A DNA stretch of 15,627 nt from assembly GCA_021789355.1 (NCBI GenBank), contig JAJYJR010000062.1, positions 1-15,627 of the forward strand, written 5' to 3'. Source of the DNA: Chloroflexota bacterium (GTDB taxonomy: Bacteria > Chloroflexota > Limnocylindria > Limnocylindrales > CSP1-4). The translations under genes were made by a program, and so were the position numbers. Positions 1-7,571 of the stretch are shown here, one piece after another. Under the pieces are notes generated by a model. That model was not told where the DNA came from, made no database searches, and saw only the letters and a list, made by a program, of their open reading frames with translations. Within the stretch, counting starts at the first letter, position 1. Every line of letters starts with the position of its first letter.

Positions 1-1
1 T

Positions 2-1246
2 GACGATTTCGACCAGCGGGTCATCGACTGGCTGCTGGCGGAGTTCAGGAAGGACCAGGGGATCGACCTGCGGGCGGACCAGCAGGCGATGCAGCGGCTC
101 AAGGAGGCGGCCGAGAAGGCCAAGGTCGAGCTGTCGACCACCCTGCAGACCGAGATCAACCTGCCCTACATCACGGCCGACCAGACCGGGCCCAAGCACC
201 TGGTGGTGCCGCTGACGCGCGCCAAGCTCGAGGACCTCGTGCACGACCTGGTCGATCAGACCAGGGGCCCGGTGCAGCAGGCGCTCCGGGATGCCGGCCT
301 GAAGCCGTCCGAGATCGACGAGGTGATCCTGGTCGGCGGGCAGACGCGCATGCCGGCGGTGGTCGAGGCCGTCAAGGCCATGTTCGGCGGCAAGGAGCCG
401 CACAAGGGCGTCAACCCCGACGAGGTGGTCGCGGTGGGCGCGGCAATCCAGGCGGGCGTGCTGGGCGGCGAGGTCAAGGACGTGCTCCTCCTCGACGTCA
501 CGCCCCTCTCCCTGGGGATCGAGACCCTCGGCGGGGTCATGAGCCGCCTGATCGATCGCAACACCACCATCCCCACCTCGAAGAGCCAGGTCTTCTCGAC
601 CGCCAGCGACAACCAGCCGCAGGTGGAGATCCACGTCCTGCAGGGCGAGCGCGAGATGGCGTCCGACAACAAGACGCTCGGCACGTTCATCCTCGACGGG
701 ATCCCGCTCGCCCCGCGCGGCGTGCCCCAGATCGAGGTCACCTTCGATATCGACGCGAACGGGATCCTCGACGTGCGGGCGAAGGACCGCGCCACCGGCC
801 GGGAGCGCGAGGTGCGCATCACGGCCTCCTCGATGCTGTCCAAGGACGACGTGGACCGCATGGTCCGCGACGCCACCGACCATGCCGAGGAGGACCGCAA
901 GCGGCGCGAGGAGATCGAGACTCGCAACCAGGCCGACACACTGGCGTTCCAGGCGGAGCGCACCCTGCGTGACCTCGGCGACAAGGTGTTGGCCGAGGAC
1001 CGGGCAGCGACCGAGCGTGCGGTCGAGGCCGTGCGCGAGGCGCTGAAGGGCAACGACCCCGACGCGATCCGCTCTCGCGCGCAGGAGCTGGCGACCCAGC
1101 TGCAGAAGGTCGGGACGGCCGCCTACCAGCGGGCCGAGCCGGCGCCGGGCGGCGACGGGACCGGTGGCGAGGAGGGTGCCGGAGCCGGCGGGGCGGGCAA
1201 GGGCGGCGAGGACGAGGCGGTCGAGGGCGAGTACAAGGAGGTCTGA
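2..1246 (+). CDS. dnaK: Molecular chaperone DnaK (Hsp70), 5' end outside window
   Basis: ATP-dependent Hsp70 chaperone of the cytoplasm that binds exposed hydrophobic peptides with DnaJ and GrpE. The reading frame is already open at base 2 ([11 protein letters not shown]) and 414 residues are visible, so roughly the first third (the start of the ATPase domain) is missing. Seen in order: the rest of the nucleotide-binding domain with the phosphate-2 motif [12 protein letters not shown] and [16 protein letters not shown], the linker and start of the substrate-binding domain ([18 protein letters not shown]), the beta-sandwich ([27 protein letters not shown]), then the charged helical lid. The C-terminus is a Gly/Glu-rich tail ending EYKEV, similar to the usual acidic Hsp70 tail. 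The gene ends in TGA. Its usual partner dnaJ is not next to it but about 10.9 kb downstream on the same strand. Identity is certain. Confidence 0.98.
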   Translation, partial: DDFDQRVIDWLLAEFRKDQGIDLRADQQAMQRLKEAAEKAKVELSTTLQTEINLPYITADQTGPKHLVVPLTRAKLEDLVHDLVDQTRGPVQQALRDAGLKPSEIDEVILVGGQTRMPAVVEAVKAMFGGKEPHKGVNPDEVVAVGAAIQAGVLGGEVKDVLLLDVTPLSLGIETLGGVMSRLIDRNTTIPTSKSQVFSTASDNQPQVEIHVLQGEREMASDNKTLGTFILDGIPLAPRGVPQIEVTFDIDANGILDVRAKDRATGREREVRITASSMLSKDDVDRMVRDATDHAEEDRKRREEIETRNQADTLAFQAERTLRDLGDKVLAEDRAATERAVEAVREALKGNDPDAIRSRAQELATQLQKVGTAAYQRAEPAPGGDGTGGEEGAGAGGAGKGGEDEAVEGEYKEV

Positions 1247-1247
1247 C

Positions 1248-1294
1248 GCAGCGAAAGGGTCCTGTCCGGCGGGTCGTGCCGCCCTTTCCGCTGC
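1248..1294 (+). terminator. Possible terminator hairpin after dnaK
   Basis: Two bases after the dnaK stop, GCAGCGAAAGGG (1248-1259) can pair with CCCTTTCCGCTGC (1282-1294) around a 22-base loop, with one bulged base. No T-run follows, so it is not a canonical intrinsic terminator. It could act as an mRNA 3' end stabiliser or a factor-dependent terminator. The rest of the gap up to 1479 (GC-rich, with GGCGCC-type palindromes) shows no convincing gene. Confidence 0.4.
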
Positions 1295-1479
1295 GCCCCG
1301 ACGGCACGCCGACGAACGGTCATCTGGGTCCTGTCGGACGGGGATCGGCTGTTCGTGCGCTCATACCGCGGTCTCGCCGGGCGCTGGTACAAGGGCAGGG
1401 CGCCGGCGCCAGGGGTTGCGGTCTCCACCGGTCGGCGCCACGTGAGCGCCGCTCGCGTTCGGGTCGGCCGGCCCTGGCG

Positions 1480-2376
1480 TCATCCCAGGCGACACGCCTG
1501 GTAGTAGTAGAGCGGCACGTCCAAGGCCATGTGCACCGCGATCGGCAGCATCAGCGACCCGGTTCGCCGCACGATCAGGCCGGCCACGACGCCCGCGACG
1601 ACGAGGACCGCGACCACCGGGAGGGGCGAGGCGGCGAAATCGCGCCCGGCCCCGTGGGCGAGCCCGAACACGATCGCCTGGAGCCACAGGGCGGCGCGCG
1701 GACCGACCATGCGCTCGCCCCAGGAGAGCAATGCGCCGCGGTACAGCACCTCCTCCATCGTCCCGTTGGCCGTGGCGAATAGCAGGGCCGGCACGATTGC
1801 CCACGGTGCCCCCAGGTCGAGCGTGAAGGGGGCGAAGAAGGGACGCGCGAGGGCCGGACCGAGCGCGAGAGCCGCCGGCGCGATCAAGAGCGGCGCGGTC
1901 ACCGACAGCGCCACGACCCCGCGGGACGGCAGGCGCAGCCCGAGGGACGCGGGGCGGACCCTCATGCCCATGGCGGCGGCGGCCAGGACGCCCACGACGG
2001 CGAGCGCCTCGGCGACGCGCCACGCCGCCGGCGGGGACAGCAGGTCGCCGCACGTGGCCAGGCCGGGCGGGAATGCCGTGGGCGCGACGTCGGCCCACAG
2101 TCCACGCACCGCGAGCGGCAGGGACGCGGCCCAGATCCATGCCCGGTCGCGCGCGCCCACGAGCGAGACCCCGCTGCCTGCCGCCACAGCCAGGAGGACG
2201 CCGAGCCCCAGGGCGGGCCCGGCGCCGAGCCGCGACCCCAGGTAGCCAACGAGCAGCAGGCCGAGCGGCGCCGCGGCATCCCGCCACGCCCGATGGCTGG
2301 AGTAACTACGCGCTGGGACTGCGTCGGCGCCCGTCATGCGGGCATTGTCCCCCGCCGCGTCCTCGTCGAGACACAT
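1480..2376 (-). CDS. CPBP family intramembrane metalloprotease (CAAX protease / bacteriocin-processing type)
   Basis: Predicted multi-pass membrane protein of 298 residues in the CPBP (Abi, Rce1-like) family. These are intramembrane zinc proteases; characterised members act in prenyl-protein processing, bacteriocin self-immunity or anti-sigma cleavage. Seen: the diagnostic EExxxR motif (EEVLYR, 208-213), the second motif FGLAH (237-241) and a third His (H282, VHMALD). At least six hydrophobic segments lie between about 35 and 290. The chosen ATG at 2376 is preceded by GGAGGAA at good spacing (9 bases from GGAGG). A second ATG 13 codons later (2337) has no such support. The gene is divergent from the acyl-CoA ligase, with a 65-base gap that may hold both promoters. 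A perfect inverted repeat (CCAGGCG-aca-CGCCTGG, 1485-1501) lies in its last codons. The substrate cannot be told from sequence. Confidence 0.88.
   Translation of the reverse strand: MCLDEDAAGDNARMTGADAVPARSYSSHRAWRDAAAPLGLLLVGYLGSRLGAGPALGLGVLLAVAAGSGVSLVGARDRAWIWAASLPLAVRGLWADVAPTAFPPGLATCGDLLSPPAAWRVAEALAVVGVLAAAAMGMRVRPASLGLRLPSRGVVALSVTAPLLIAPAALALGPALARPFFAPFTLDLGAPWAIVPALLFATANGTMEEVLYRGALLSWGERMVGPRAALWLQAIVFGLAHGAGRDFAASPLPVVAVLVVAGVVAGLIVRRTGSLMLPIAVHMALDVPLYYYQACRLG
1485..1501. repeat. Perfect short inverted repeat at the 3' end of the CPBP gene
   Basis: CCAGGCG and CGCCTGG (7-base arms, 3-base loop) lie inside the last codons of the minus-strand protease gene, just before its stop. 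It could form a tight hairpin at the mRNA 3' end. No T-run follows on the minus strand, so a terminator role is only a suggestion. Confidence 0.35.
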
Positions 2377-2434
2377 GGCACTGTTCCTCCGCGACGCGCG
2401 ACGTGCGACACTGAGCGCGTCCAGGGGCACGTCC

Positions 2435-2439
2435 GGAGG
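2435..2439 (+). promoter_or_regulatory. Ribosome binding site that questions the ligase start
   Basis: GGAGG lies two bases before the ATG at 2442, which is too close for normal initiation. It lies eight bases before the in-frame GTG at 2448, which is ideal. This favours GTG 2448 as the initiation codon. Confidence 0.5.
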
Positions 2440-2441
2440 AC

Positions 2442-4172
2442 ATGGCGGTGACGGCGTGCACGGGGCCGGAACGGATGGTCCTTCGGGGACCTCCCGTCCC
2501 GGATCGGCTATGCGAGGCGACCGGCGACACGCTCGTGGAGCTGCTCGACCGAGCCGTTGCGCGCCATCCCGCGCGGACCGCGATGCTGTCGCGTGGCGAC
2601 GGACCTGCCCAGGCCTGGACGTACGCGGAGCTCGCATCCGCGACGCGCCGCGCCGCGGAGCGCCTTCGGCAGGCAGGCGTCCGCCCGGGAGACCGGGTCC
2701 TGACATGGGCCCCGTCGGATCCGTGGCTCGCGATCGCGTACTTCGGGGTCTGGCGTCTCGGAGGCGCGGTCGTCCCGCTGGATCTGCGCATGGCCCCGGA
2801 CGTCGCCATCCGGATCGGGCGCGCGGCCGGGGCGTTGCTCGTGCTCTCCGGTCCTCCGATCGACGCCGGCCAGATCGAGGCCCTCGGCCTCCCGGGTCTC
2901 CCGGTCTCGCGCGATCTCGTAGAGCCTGGAGGACTGCGCACGGAGTCGGCGCGCCCGGGGGTGGGGAAGGGTCCGCCGGCCGGGGAACCGGGCTCCATCG
3001 TTGGGCCCGAGACCCTCGCCGAGATCCTGTTCACGAGCGGCACGAGCAGCGACCCGAAGGGCGTGACGATCACGCATGGCCAGATGATCCACAGCGTGCG
3101 GGCCCTCACCCTCACCTCGGGCGGCCTGAGGCCCGAGCGGATCCTCTCCCTCGCACCGCTGTCGCACGCATACGGCCAGATGGTGCCGCTGTTCGTCGGG
3201 CTGGTCACCGGCTCGCAGACGACCTACCTGCCGACCATGACGCCCGCACGGATCGTCGAGGTCCTGAAGGTCGATCGCGTCACGACGATGACCACGGTGC
3301 CCCAGGTGATGGACTTGATGCTCGGCCGGATCGAGACGGAGGCGGCGCGCCGGGGCGCGCTCGCGCGGCTGCTGCGGGCGCGGCGCCTGGCGCTGGCCCT
3401 GCGCCTGCCGATGGCCGTGCGCCGCCGGCTGTTTCGGGACGTGCTCGCCGTGCTTGGCGGCCACCTGGCCCTGCTGGGCAGCGGAGGCGCCCGGCTGCCC
3501 GAGGCGCTCCAGCTGGCCTGGGAGGCGATGGGCGTCCGCGTGGTGCAGGGGTACGGCGCCACGGAATGCGCCGCCATCGCGGGCCACGCACGCGATCGCC
3601 GGCGTCCCGGCACGGTCGGCCCGCCCCTGGCCGGCCTCGAGGTGTGTATCGCGGAGGATGGCGAGCTCCTCGCGCGCGGGCCAAACGCGACGGCAGGGTA
3701 CTGGGGCCGCCCGGTCGAGAGCGCCGAGGTCCTGGAGGGCGGGTGGGTTCACACGGGCGACGCCGCGCGGATCGAGGAGCACGGCGAGCTGGTCATCCTG
3801 GGCCGCACGCGGGACCGGATCGCCCTGCCCAACGGCATGAAGGTCTACCCGGAGGACGTGGAGCAGGCCCTCCGAACGGCCGCCGCGAACGTGGTCAGGT
3901 CCGCCGTGGTCCTGGAGGGCGCTCCCGGCCAGCTCGTTGCGATCGTGGTGCCCGCCTCGCCCGACACGGACGACGAGGCGATCGATGGCGCGGTCCGCGC
4001 GGCGAACGCGACGCTCGCGCCGCACCAGCGGGTACGTCGCTGGCGCCGATGGCCGGACCCGGATTTCCCGCGGACGCACACGCTCAAGGTGCGGCGAGGC
4101 ATGGTCGCGGACTGGTACGCGGGGCAGCGCCGCCGCGAGGACGACGACTCCGACGCTGGAGGTGAGGCGTGA
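2442..4172 (+). CDS. AMP-binding acyl-CoA ligase (long-chain fatty-acid-CoA ligase type)
   Basis: Adenylate-forming enzyme that would activate a carboxylic acid, probably a fatty acid, to acyl-AMP and then acyl-CoA. From the ATG the 576 residues show the phosphate loop TSGTSSDPKG (198-207), the substrate/adenine motif YGATE (371-375), TGD (438-440), the hinge GRTRDRI (454-460) and a candidate catalytic Lys in HTLKVRR (K549). The basic helical stretch at about 300-335 followed by LGSGGARLPEALQLAW resembles long-chain ligases rather than acetyl-CoA synthetases. Start choice: GGAGG (2435-2439) is only two bases from the ATG at 2442 but eight bases from the in-frame GTG at 2448, so the true start may be that GTG (574 residues). 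The gene overlaps the next one by four bases (GTGA) and should be co-translated with it. The acyl substrate is unknown. Confidence 0.9.
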   Translation: MAVTACTGPERMVLRGPPVPDRLCEATGDTLVELLDRAVARHPARTAMLSRGDGPAQAWTYAELASATRRAAERLRQAGVRPGDRVLTWAPSDPWLAIAYFGVWRLGGAVVPLDLRMAPDVAIRIGRAAGALLVLSGPPIDAGQIEALGLPGLPVSRDLVEPGGLRTESARPGVGKGPPAGEPGSIVGPETLAEILFTSGTSSDPKGVTITHGQMIHSVRALTLTSGGLRPERILSLAPLSHAYGQMVPLFVGLVTGSQTTYLPTMTPARIVEVLKVDRVTTMTTVPQVMDLMLGRIETEAARRGALARLLRARRLALALRLPMAVRRRLFRDVLAVLGGHLALLGSGGARLPEALQLAWEAMGVRVVQGYGATECAAIAGHARDRRRPGTVGPPLAGLEVCIAEDGELLARGPNATAGYWGRPVESAEVLEGGWVHTGDAARIEEHGELVILGRTRDRIALPNGMKVYPEDVEQALRTAAANVVRSAVVLEGAPGQLVAIVVPASPDTDDEAIDGAVRAANATLAPHQRVRRWRRWPDPDFPRTHTLKVRRGMVADWYAGQRRREDDDSDAGGEA

Positions 4173-5665
4173 GCGACATCGCGGTCGGGGAGACGACTGC
4201 TCCGCGCGGACGCGTCCTGACACCGGCGACACCCGCGGCCCGACGTACGACGCGGCGCATGACCTGGCGCGAGCTGGTCCAGATCAGCGTCTACTGGCTC
4301 GCGATCAACGCCCTGTGGGGTGCGGTAGACCTGCAGATCCTGCCGGCACGCATGACGGACCTCGTCTGCGGCCCGCTGGCGGACCAGGCGTGCCTGGGGC
4401 ACGAGCGGGCCATCCTGGGTGGTCTCGTCGTCGGAAAGGAGTTCGCGACGGGGTTGCTCGCCCTCGCCGGGGCGCTGGTGGCGCTCGTCGTCCAGCCCGT
4501 GGCGGCGGCGATGAGCGACTACACGCGGACCCGCTGGGGGCGGCGCAAGCCGTACATCTTCGCGTTCACGCTGCTCGATGTCGTGTTCCTGGCGGGGCTG
4601 GCGTGGGCGAACACCTTCCTGGCCGTCTTCGCGTTCATCCTGCTGCTCCAGTTCAGCTCGAACGCCGCCCAGGGCCCGTTCCAGGGTTACGTGCCCGACC
4701 TCGTGCCGGAGGAACAGGTCGGCATCGCGTCCGGGCTCATGGGGGTCATGGTCATCACCGGCAACTTCGTCGGTATCGCCGCCGCGGGGCTGGCGATCGC
4801 GCTGGGTGACTTCCGCTGGGGGCTCGCCGCGGTGGCCGTCCTCGAGCTCGTGACCATGCTCGCCACGGTCCTCACGGTCCGCGAGCCGCCCGGCCACGCG
4901 CCGGCGCGGAGCGGCGCGAGCCTCGCCGGGTCCATCGCCAGCACGGCGAGGGACGTGCTCTCGCACGGGAGCTTCCTGTGGCTGCTCGGGTCGCGCGCCT
5001 TCTTCCTGGTTGCGGTGAGCCTGCTCACCCGGATGGCACAGTTCTACATGCGCGATTCGATCGGCCTGTCGGCGGAACAGGCAGCGCTGGCCGTCGCGGT
5101 CGCCGGCGGGCTGATCCTCCTGATGAACGGCATCGCGGCATTCCCGTCCGGGTTGCTGTCCGACCGGTTCGGGCGCAAGACGATGATCTACGCGGCGTGC
5201 GCGATCAGCCTCGTCGGCATGGTGCCGCTCGTCTTCGCCGGACGTGAGCCCGCCATCGCGATCGGCACCGTGACGGGTGCCGCCGGACCGGTCGAGGCCG
5301 TGTTCCCGATCGGCGGGCTCGCGGTGGTCCTGGTGGGTGCGGGGTTCGGAACGTTCTACGCGGTCGACTGGGCGCTCATCACCGACATCATCCCCAAGGA
5401 AACGACCGGCCGGTACATGGGGATCAGCAACGTGGTCACGGCGATGGCCGGCCCGCTTGCCCTCTTCATCGGCGGCCTGATCGCGGCCGTCTTCAACGGG
5501 GTCGAGTTCGGGCTGGGACCGAGAATGGCGTTCGTCGCCGCGGCCGCCTTCTACGTGATCGCCGCGCTGCTGCTTCGACCGGTCGATCCGCGGCGCTGGG
5601 AGGACGTGCATGCCGGACCGGCAACGCCCGTCGACCCGCCTGTGACGGCGGTGGTGGGCGCCTGA
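4169..5665 (+). CDS. MFS transporter, SLC45/GPH-like
   Basis: Inner-membrane major facilitator carrier of 498 residues with about 12 predicted membrane helices. The typical cytoplasmic loop signatures are present in both halves: SDYTRTRWGRRKPYI (116-130) after helix 2-3 and SDRFGRKTMI (331-340) in the second half. The first signature resembles sugar or sugar-acid carriers of the SLC45 and glycoside-pentoside-hexuronide groups, but the substrate is not deducible. An N-terminal cytoplasmic tail of about 30 residues precedes MTWRELVQIS. The GTG start at 4169 overlaps the ligase stop as GTGA, a strong sign of translational coupling. A GTG start and single-transcript expression with the ligase are therefore likely. 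Function inferred from context: uptake or export of the acid, or of a lipid-like product, handled by the ligase. It converges with the TetR gene across a 98-base gap that shows only GC-rich inverted repeats. Confidence 0.9.
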   Translation: MSDIAVGETTAPRGRVLTPATPAARRTTRRMTWRELVQISVYWLAINALWGAVDLQILPARMTDLVCGPLADQACLGHERAILGGLVVGKEFATGLLALAGALVALVVQPVAAAMSDYTRTRWGRRKPYIFAFTLLDVVFLAGLAWANTFLAVFAFILLLQFSSNAAQGPFQGYVPDLVPEEQVGIASGLMGVMVITGNFVGIAAAGLAIALGDFRWGLAAVAVLELVTMLATVLTVREPPGHAPARSGASLAGSIASTARDVLSHGSFLWLLGSRAFFLVAVSLLTRMAQFYMRDSIGLSAEQAALAVAVAGGLILLMNGIAAFPSGLLSDRFGRKTMIYAACAISLVGMVPLVFAGREPAIAIGTVTGAAGPVEAVFPIGGLAVVLVGAGFGTFYAVDWALITDIIPKETTGRYMGISNVVTAMAGPLALFIGGLIAAVFNGVEFGLGPRMAFVAAAAFYVIAALLLRPVDPRRWEDVHAGPATPVDPPVTAVVGA

Positions 5666-5763
5666 CGGGCGTGCCCGGGCGCGGGTCTGTCGGGCGCAGG
5701 ACCGATCTCCCGGCCGGACCCTCCATTGTTCGACGCCTCCCCTCGGACGCCGTTGCGGTCCGG

Positions 5764-6600
5764 TCAGTCGTCGTGCCGCATCAACCCGTGGAGCACCAGG
5801 TCGACGTACTCCTCCGCGACCTCCGCTGCCGGCAGGCCTCCTGTCTCGCGCAGGATGTCCACGAGGAACGGCCCGAACACCACCTGGACCCATGCCGGTC
5901 CGAATAGCGCCTGGAACACGAGCGTGGGGTGCACGTCCCGGAACCCGCCGCGGGCTGCGCGCTCCCGATACCAGGCGAGGAGAGCCGGCGCGGCCTGGGC
6001 GATCATGTGGTGGGTGACGGTCGCGACCAGGTCCGGGTCGCGGGCGCCGGCCAGGACGAGGCTCCGCACGAGTTCGGCGCGCGACGCGATCGCGCCGTGG
6101 TAGGCGCGCAGGAGCACCGCGAGGGCGTCCCGGTCCGAGAGACCGCCGGTTCCCGCGAGGGCCGCAAGTATCTCGTCCAGCGGCGTGACCCGCTCGGCGA
6201 CCGCTCGCAGGAGCGCTGAGCGATCCGCGAAGTGGTGGTAGACGGCTCCCTTCGTCAGGCCCGCCTCGGCCGCGATCTCCTCCACGGTCGTCGCGGCGCC
6301 CGGACGCGACAGCACGCGCGCCGCCGCCTCGAGGATCCGCTCGCGCGTATCGCCCGCCGGCTCGGGCGCGTGCCCCTCAGCCGCGAGCAGCACGCGCAGG
6401 CGCGCCAGGCGGCCGACATGGTTGTGCACGGTCTGCCGGGACACCCCGGCGCGGCGCGCGACCGCCTGGAGGCTGAGCGTCCCGGATGCCGCGAGCTCGT
6501 CCTGCGCCGCCCGGAGGATGCGCTCGCGCGTCCGAGGGACTCCGCTGGCCGCCACGGTGGGCCGGCCCTCGCCCGCCCCGCCCTGTTCTGGGTTTGACAT
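5764..6600 (-). CDS. TetR-family regulator with two tandem HTH domains
   Basis: Predicted transcriptional repressor of 278 residues. Two TetR-type DNA-binding domains are visible: residues 23-76 (RTRERILRAAQDELAASG, then AVARRAGVSRQTVHNHVG) and residues 84-137 (DTRERILEAAARVLSR, then IAAEAGLTKGAVYHHFADRSALL). The second is canonical; the first is the more divergent. The C-terminal half is an all-helical region as expected for ligand binding and dimerisation. Ordinary family members have one HTH and about 190-220 residues. The ATG at 6600 has no Shine-Dalgarno sequence, but CATACT on the minus strand (6613-6608) would suit a -10 element of a leaderless mRNA. A GTG at 6555 with GAGGG ten bases upstream is an alternative start that keeps both HTHs. 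The gene is divergent from the ABC exporter, and a palindrome overlaps its start, so it probably represses both. Confidence 0.9.
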   Translation of the reverse strand: MSNPEQGGAGEGRPTVAASGVPRTRERILRAAQDELAASGTLSLQAVARRAGVSRQTVHNHVGRLARLRVLLAAEGHAPEPAGDTRERILEAAARVLSRPGAATTVEEIAAEAGLTKGAVYHHFADRSALLRAVAERVTPLDEILAALAGTGGLSDRDALAVLLRAYHGAIASRAELVRSLVLAGARDPDLVATVTHHMIAQAAPALLAWYRERAARGGFRDVHPTLVFQALFGPAWVQVVFGPFLVDILRETGGLPAAEVAEEYVDLVLHGLMRHDD

Positions 6601-6621
6601 ACGTACTAGTATGCATGTAAC
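6594..6621 (+). promoter_or_regulatory. Candidate promoter of the ABC exporter operon
   Basis: A consensus -35 TTGACA (6594-6599) is followed after 16 bases by TGTAAC (6616-6621, four of six -10 consensus bases). The proposed operator falls in the spacer, so repressor binding would block the polymerase. The -10 assignment is weaker than the -35. Confidence 0.45.
6598..6613. promoter_or_regulatory. Palindromic operator between tetR gene and ABC exporter
   Basis: Perfect 5-base arms CATAC and GTATG around a 6-base spacer, in an AT-rich island within very GC-rich DNA. TACGTA, ACTAGT and ATGCAT palindromes are stacked in the same stretch. The CATAC/GTATG half-sites resemble those of many TetR operators. 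The left arm contains the regulator's start codon (minus strand), and the site lies between the -35 and -10 of the candidate promoter for the exporter. It is the natural binding site for the adjacent TetR protein. Confidence 0.65.
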
Positions 6622-6652
6622 GTCAAGACACGACACCGGCAGGTCGGTTCCC

Positions 6653-6659
6653 GGAGGAG
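6653..6659 (+). promoter_or_regulatory. Ribosome binding site of the ABC ATPase gene
   Basis: GGAGGAG (6653-6659) lies three bases, or five counted from GGAGG, before the ATG at 6663. It supports that start over downstream alternatives. Confidence 0.6.
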
Positions 6660-6662
6660 ACC

Positions 6663-7571
6663 ATGGCAGACAGCGGCGCACCGGAAGGACGCAGTCCGGC
6701 AGCCCTCGGCCCGGACGTGGCGGCGGCGCCCGTCGCTGGGGTGCCCGTGATCCCCGCCCTCGAGGGGCACGGGCTGGTCAAGACGTTCGGGCCGATCCGC
6801 GCCGTCGATGGGGTGGACGTCTCCCTCCAGCCCGGGCGCATCTACGGCCTCCTGGGCCCCAACGGATCGGGGAAGACCACCCTGATCAGGCTGCTCGTCG
6901 GGCTCGCGCGGCCCACCGCCGGTGAGGCGCGTCTGCTCGGCCACCGGGTGCCGTCACGAGAGGTGCTCGCCCGGGTCGGCTACATGACGCAGGCGGACGG
7001 GATCTACCCGGAGCTGTCGGTGTGGGAGAACGTCCGCTTCTTCGCCGGCCTGTACGGGTCGTTCGACCGACCCCGGCTCGTCGAGACGCTCCGCGTGGTT
7101 GACCTGGCCGACCGGCTCGACACGCCCGCAATCCAGCTGTCGGGGGGGATGCGCCGCCGGCTCTCGCTCGCCTGCGCGCTGGTCCACCAGCCCCCGATAC
7201 TCGTGCTCGACGAGCCCACGGTGGGGATCGATCCGGCGCTGCGGGTGCAGTTCTGGCAGCACTTCCATGCCCTCGCCGCGGCCGGCGCGACGCTGCTCGT
7301 GACGAGCCACGTGATGGACGAGGCGGACCGCTGCGACGAGCTGCTCTTCATCCGGGCCGGCAGGATCTTTGCCCACGGCACCGGCGGGGAGCTCCGCCGG
7401 CGGGCCGGCACGGACAATCTCGAGGAGGCGTTCCTGCGCTTCTCCGGTGACGGCGCCGGGGATCCCGCGCCGGTGTCGCCCCCGGCGGCACCGGCGGCCC
7501 CTTTGCCCCCGGCGGCACCTTCGGTCCCATCGGCACCATCGGCCCCGGCGCAGCCGGGTGGCGCGGCATGA
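6663..7571 (+). CDS. ABC exporter ATP-binding protein (ABC-2 / DrrA-like)
   Basis: Cytoplasmic ATPase subunit of an export ABC transporter, 302 residues. Seen: Walker A GPNGSGKTT (65-73), Q-loop Gln 110 (YMTQ), signature LSGGM (159-163), Walker B with catalytic Glu (ILVLDEP, 179-185) and the H-loop His 216 (TSHVMDE). All key residues are intact, so it should be active. The family core usually begins near residue 33. An extra N-terminal leader of about 30 residues and a Pro/Ala/Ser-rich tail (about 268-302, low complexity) flank it. The stop overlaps the permease start as ATGA, so the two are coupled. Regulation by the divergent TetR gene is likely. The drug or lipid substrate is unknown; multidrug, antibiotic or lipid export are typical for the group. 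Confidence 0.94.
   Translation: MADSGAPEGRSPAALGPDVAAAPVAGVPVIPALEGHGLVKTFGPIRAVDGVDVSLQPGRIYGLLGPNGSGKTTLIRLLVGLARPTAGEARLLGHRVPSREVLARVGYMTQADGIYPELSVWENVRFFAGLYGSFDRPRLVETLRVVDLADRLDTPAIQLSGGMRRRLSLACALVHQPPILVLDEPTVGIDPALRVQFWQHFHALAAAGATLLVTSHVMDEADRCDELLFIRAGRIFAHGTGGELRRRAGTDNLEEAFLRFSGDGAGDPAPVSPPAAPAAPLPPAAPSVPSAPSAPAQPGGAA

Noticed and set aside
5666..5763. Intrinsic terminator between the convergent MFS and TetR genes
   Set aside because: Only short GC-rich inverted repeats (for example GCCCG/CGGGC) without a T-run; not better than chance at this GC content.
3845..5893. Long minus-strand open frame opposite the ligase end and MFS gene
   Set aside because: It is full of Arg, Asp, Gly and His, has no domain, and lies antisense to well-supported genes. 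High GC keeps such shadow frames open.
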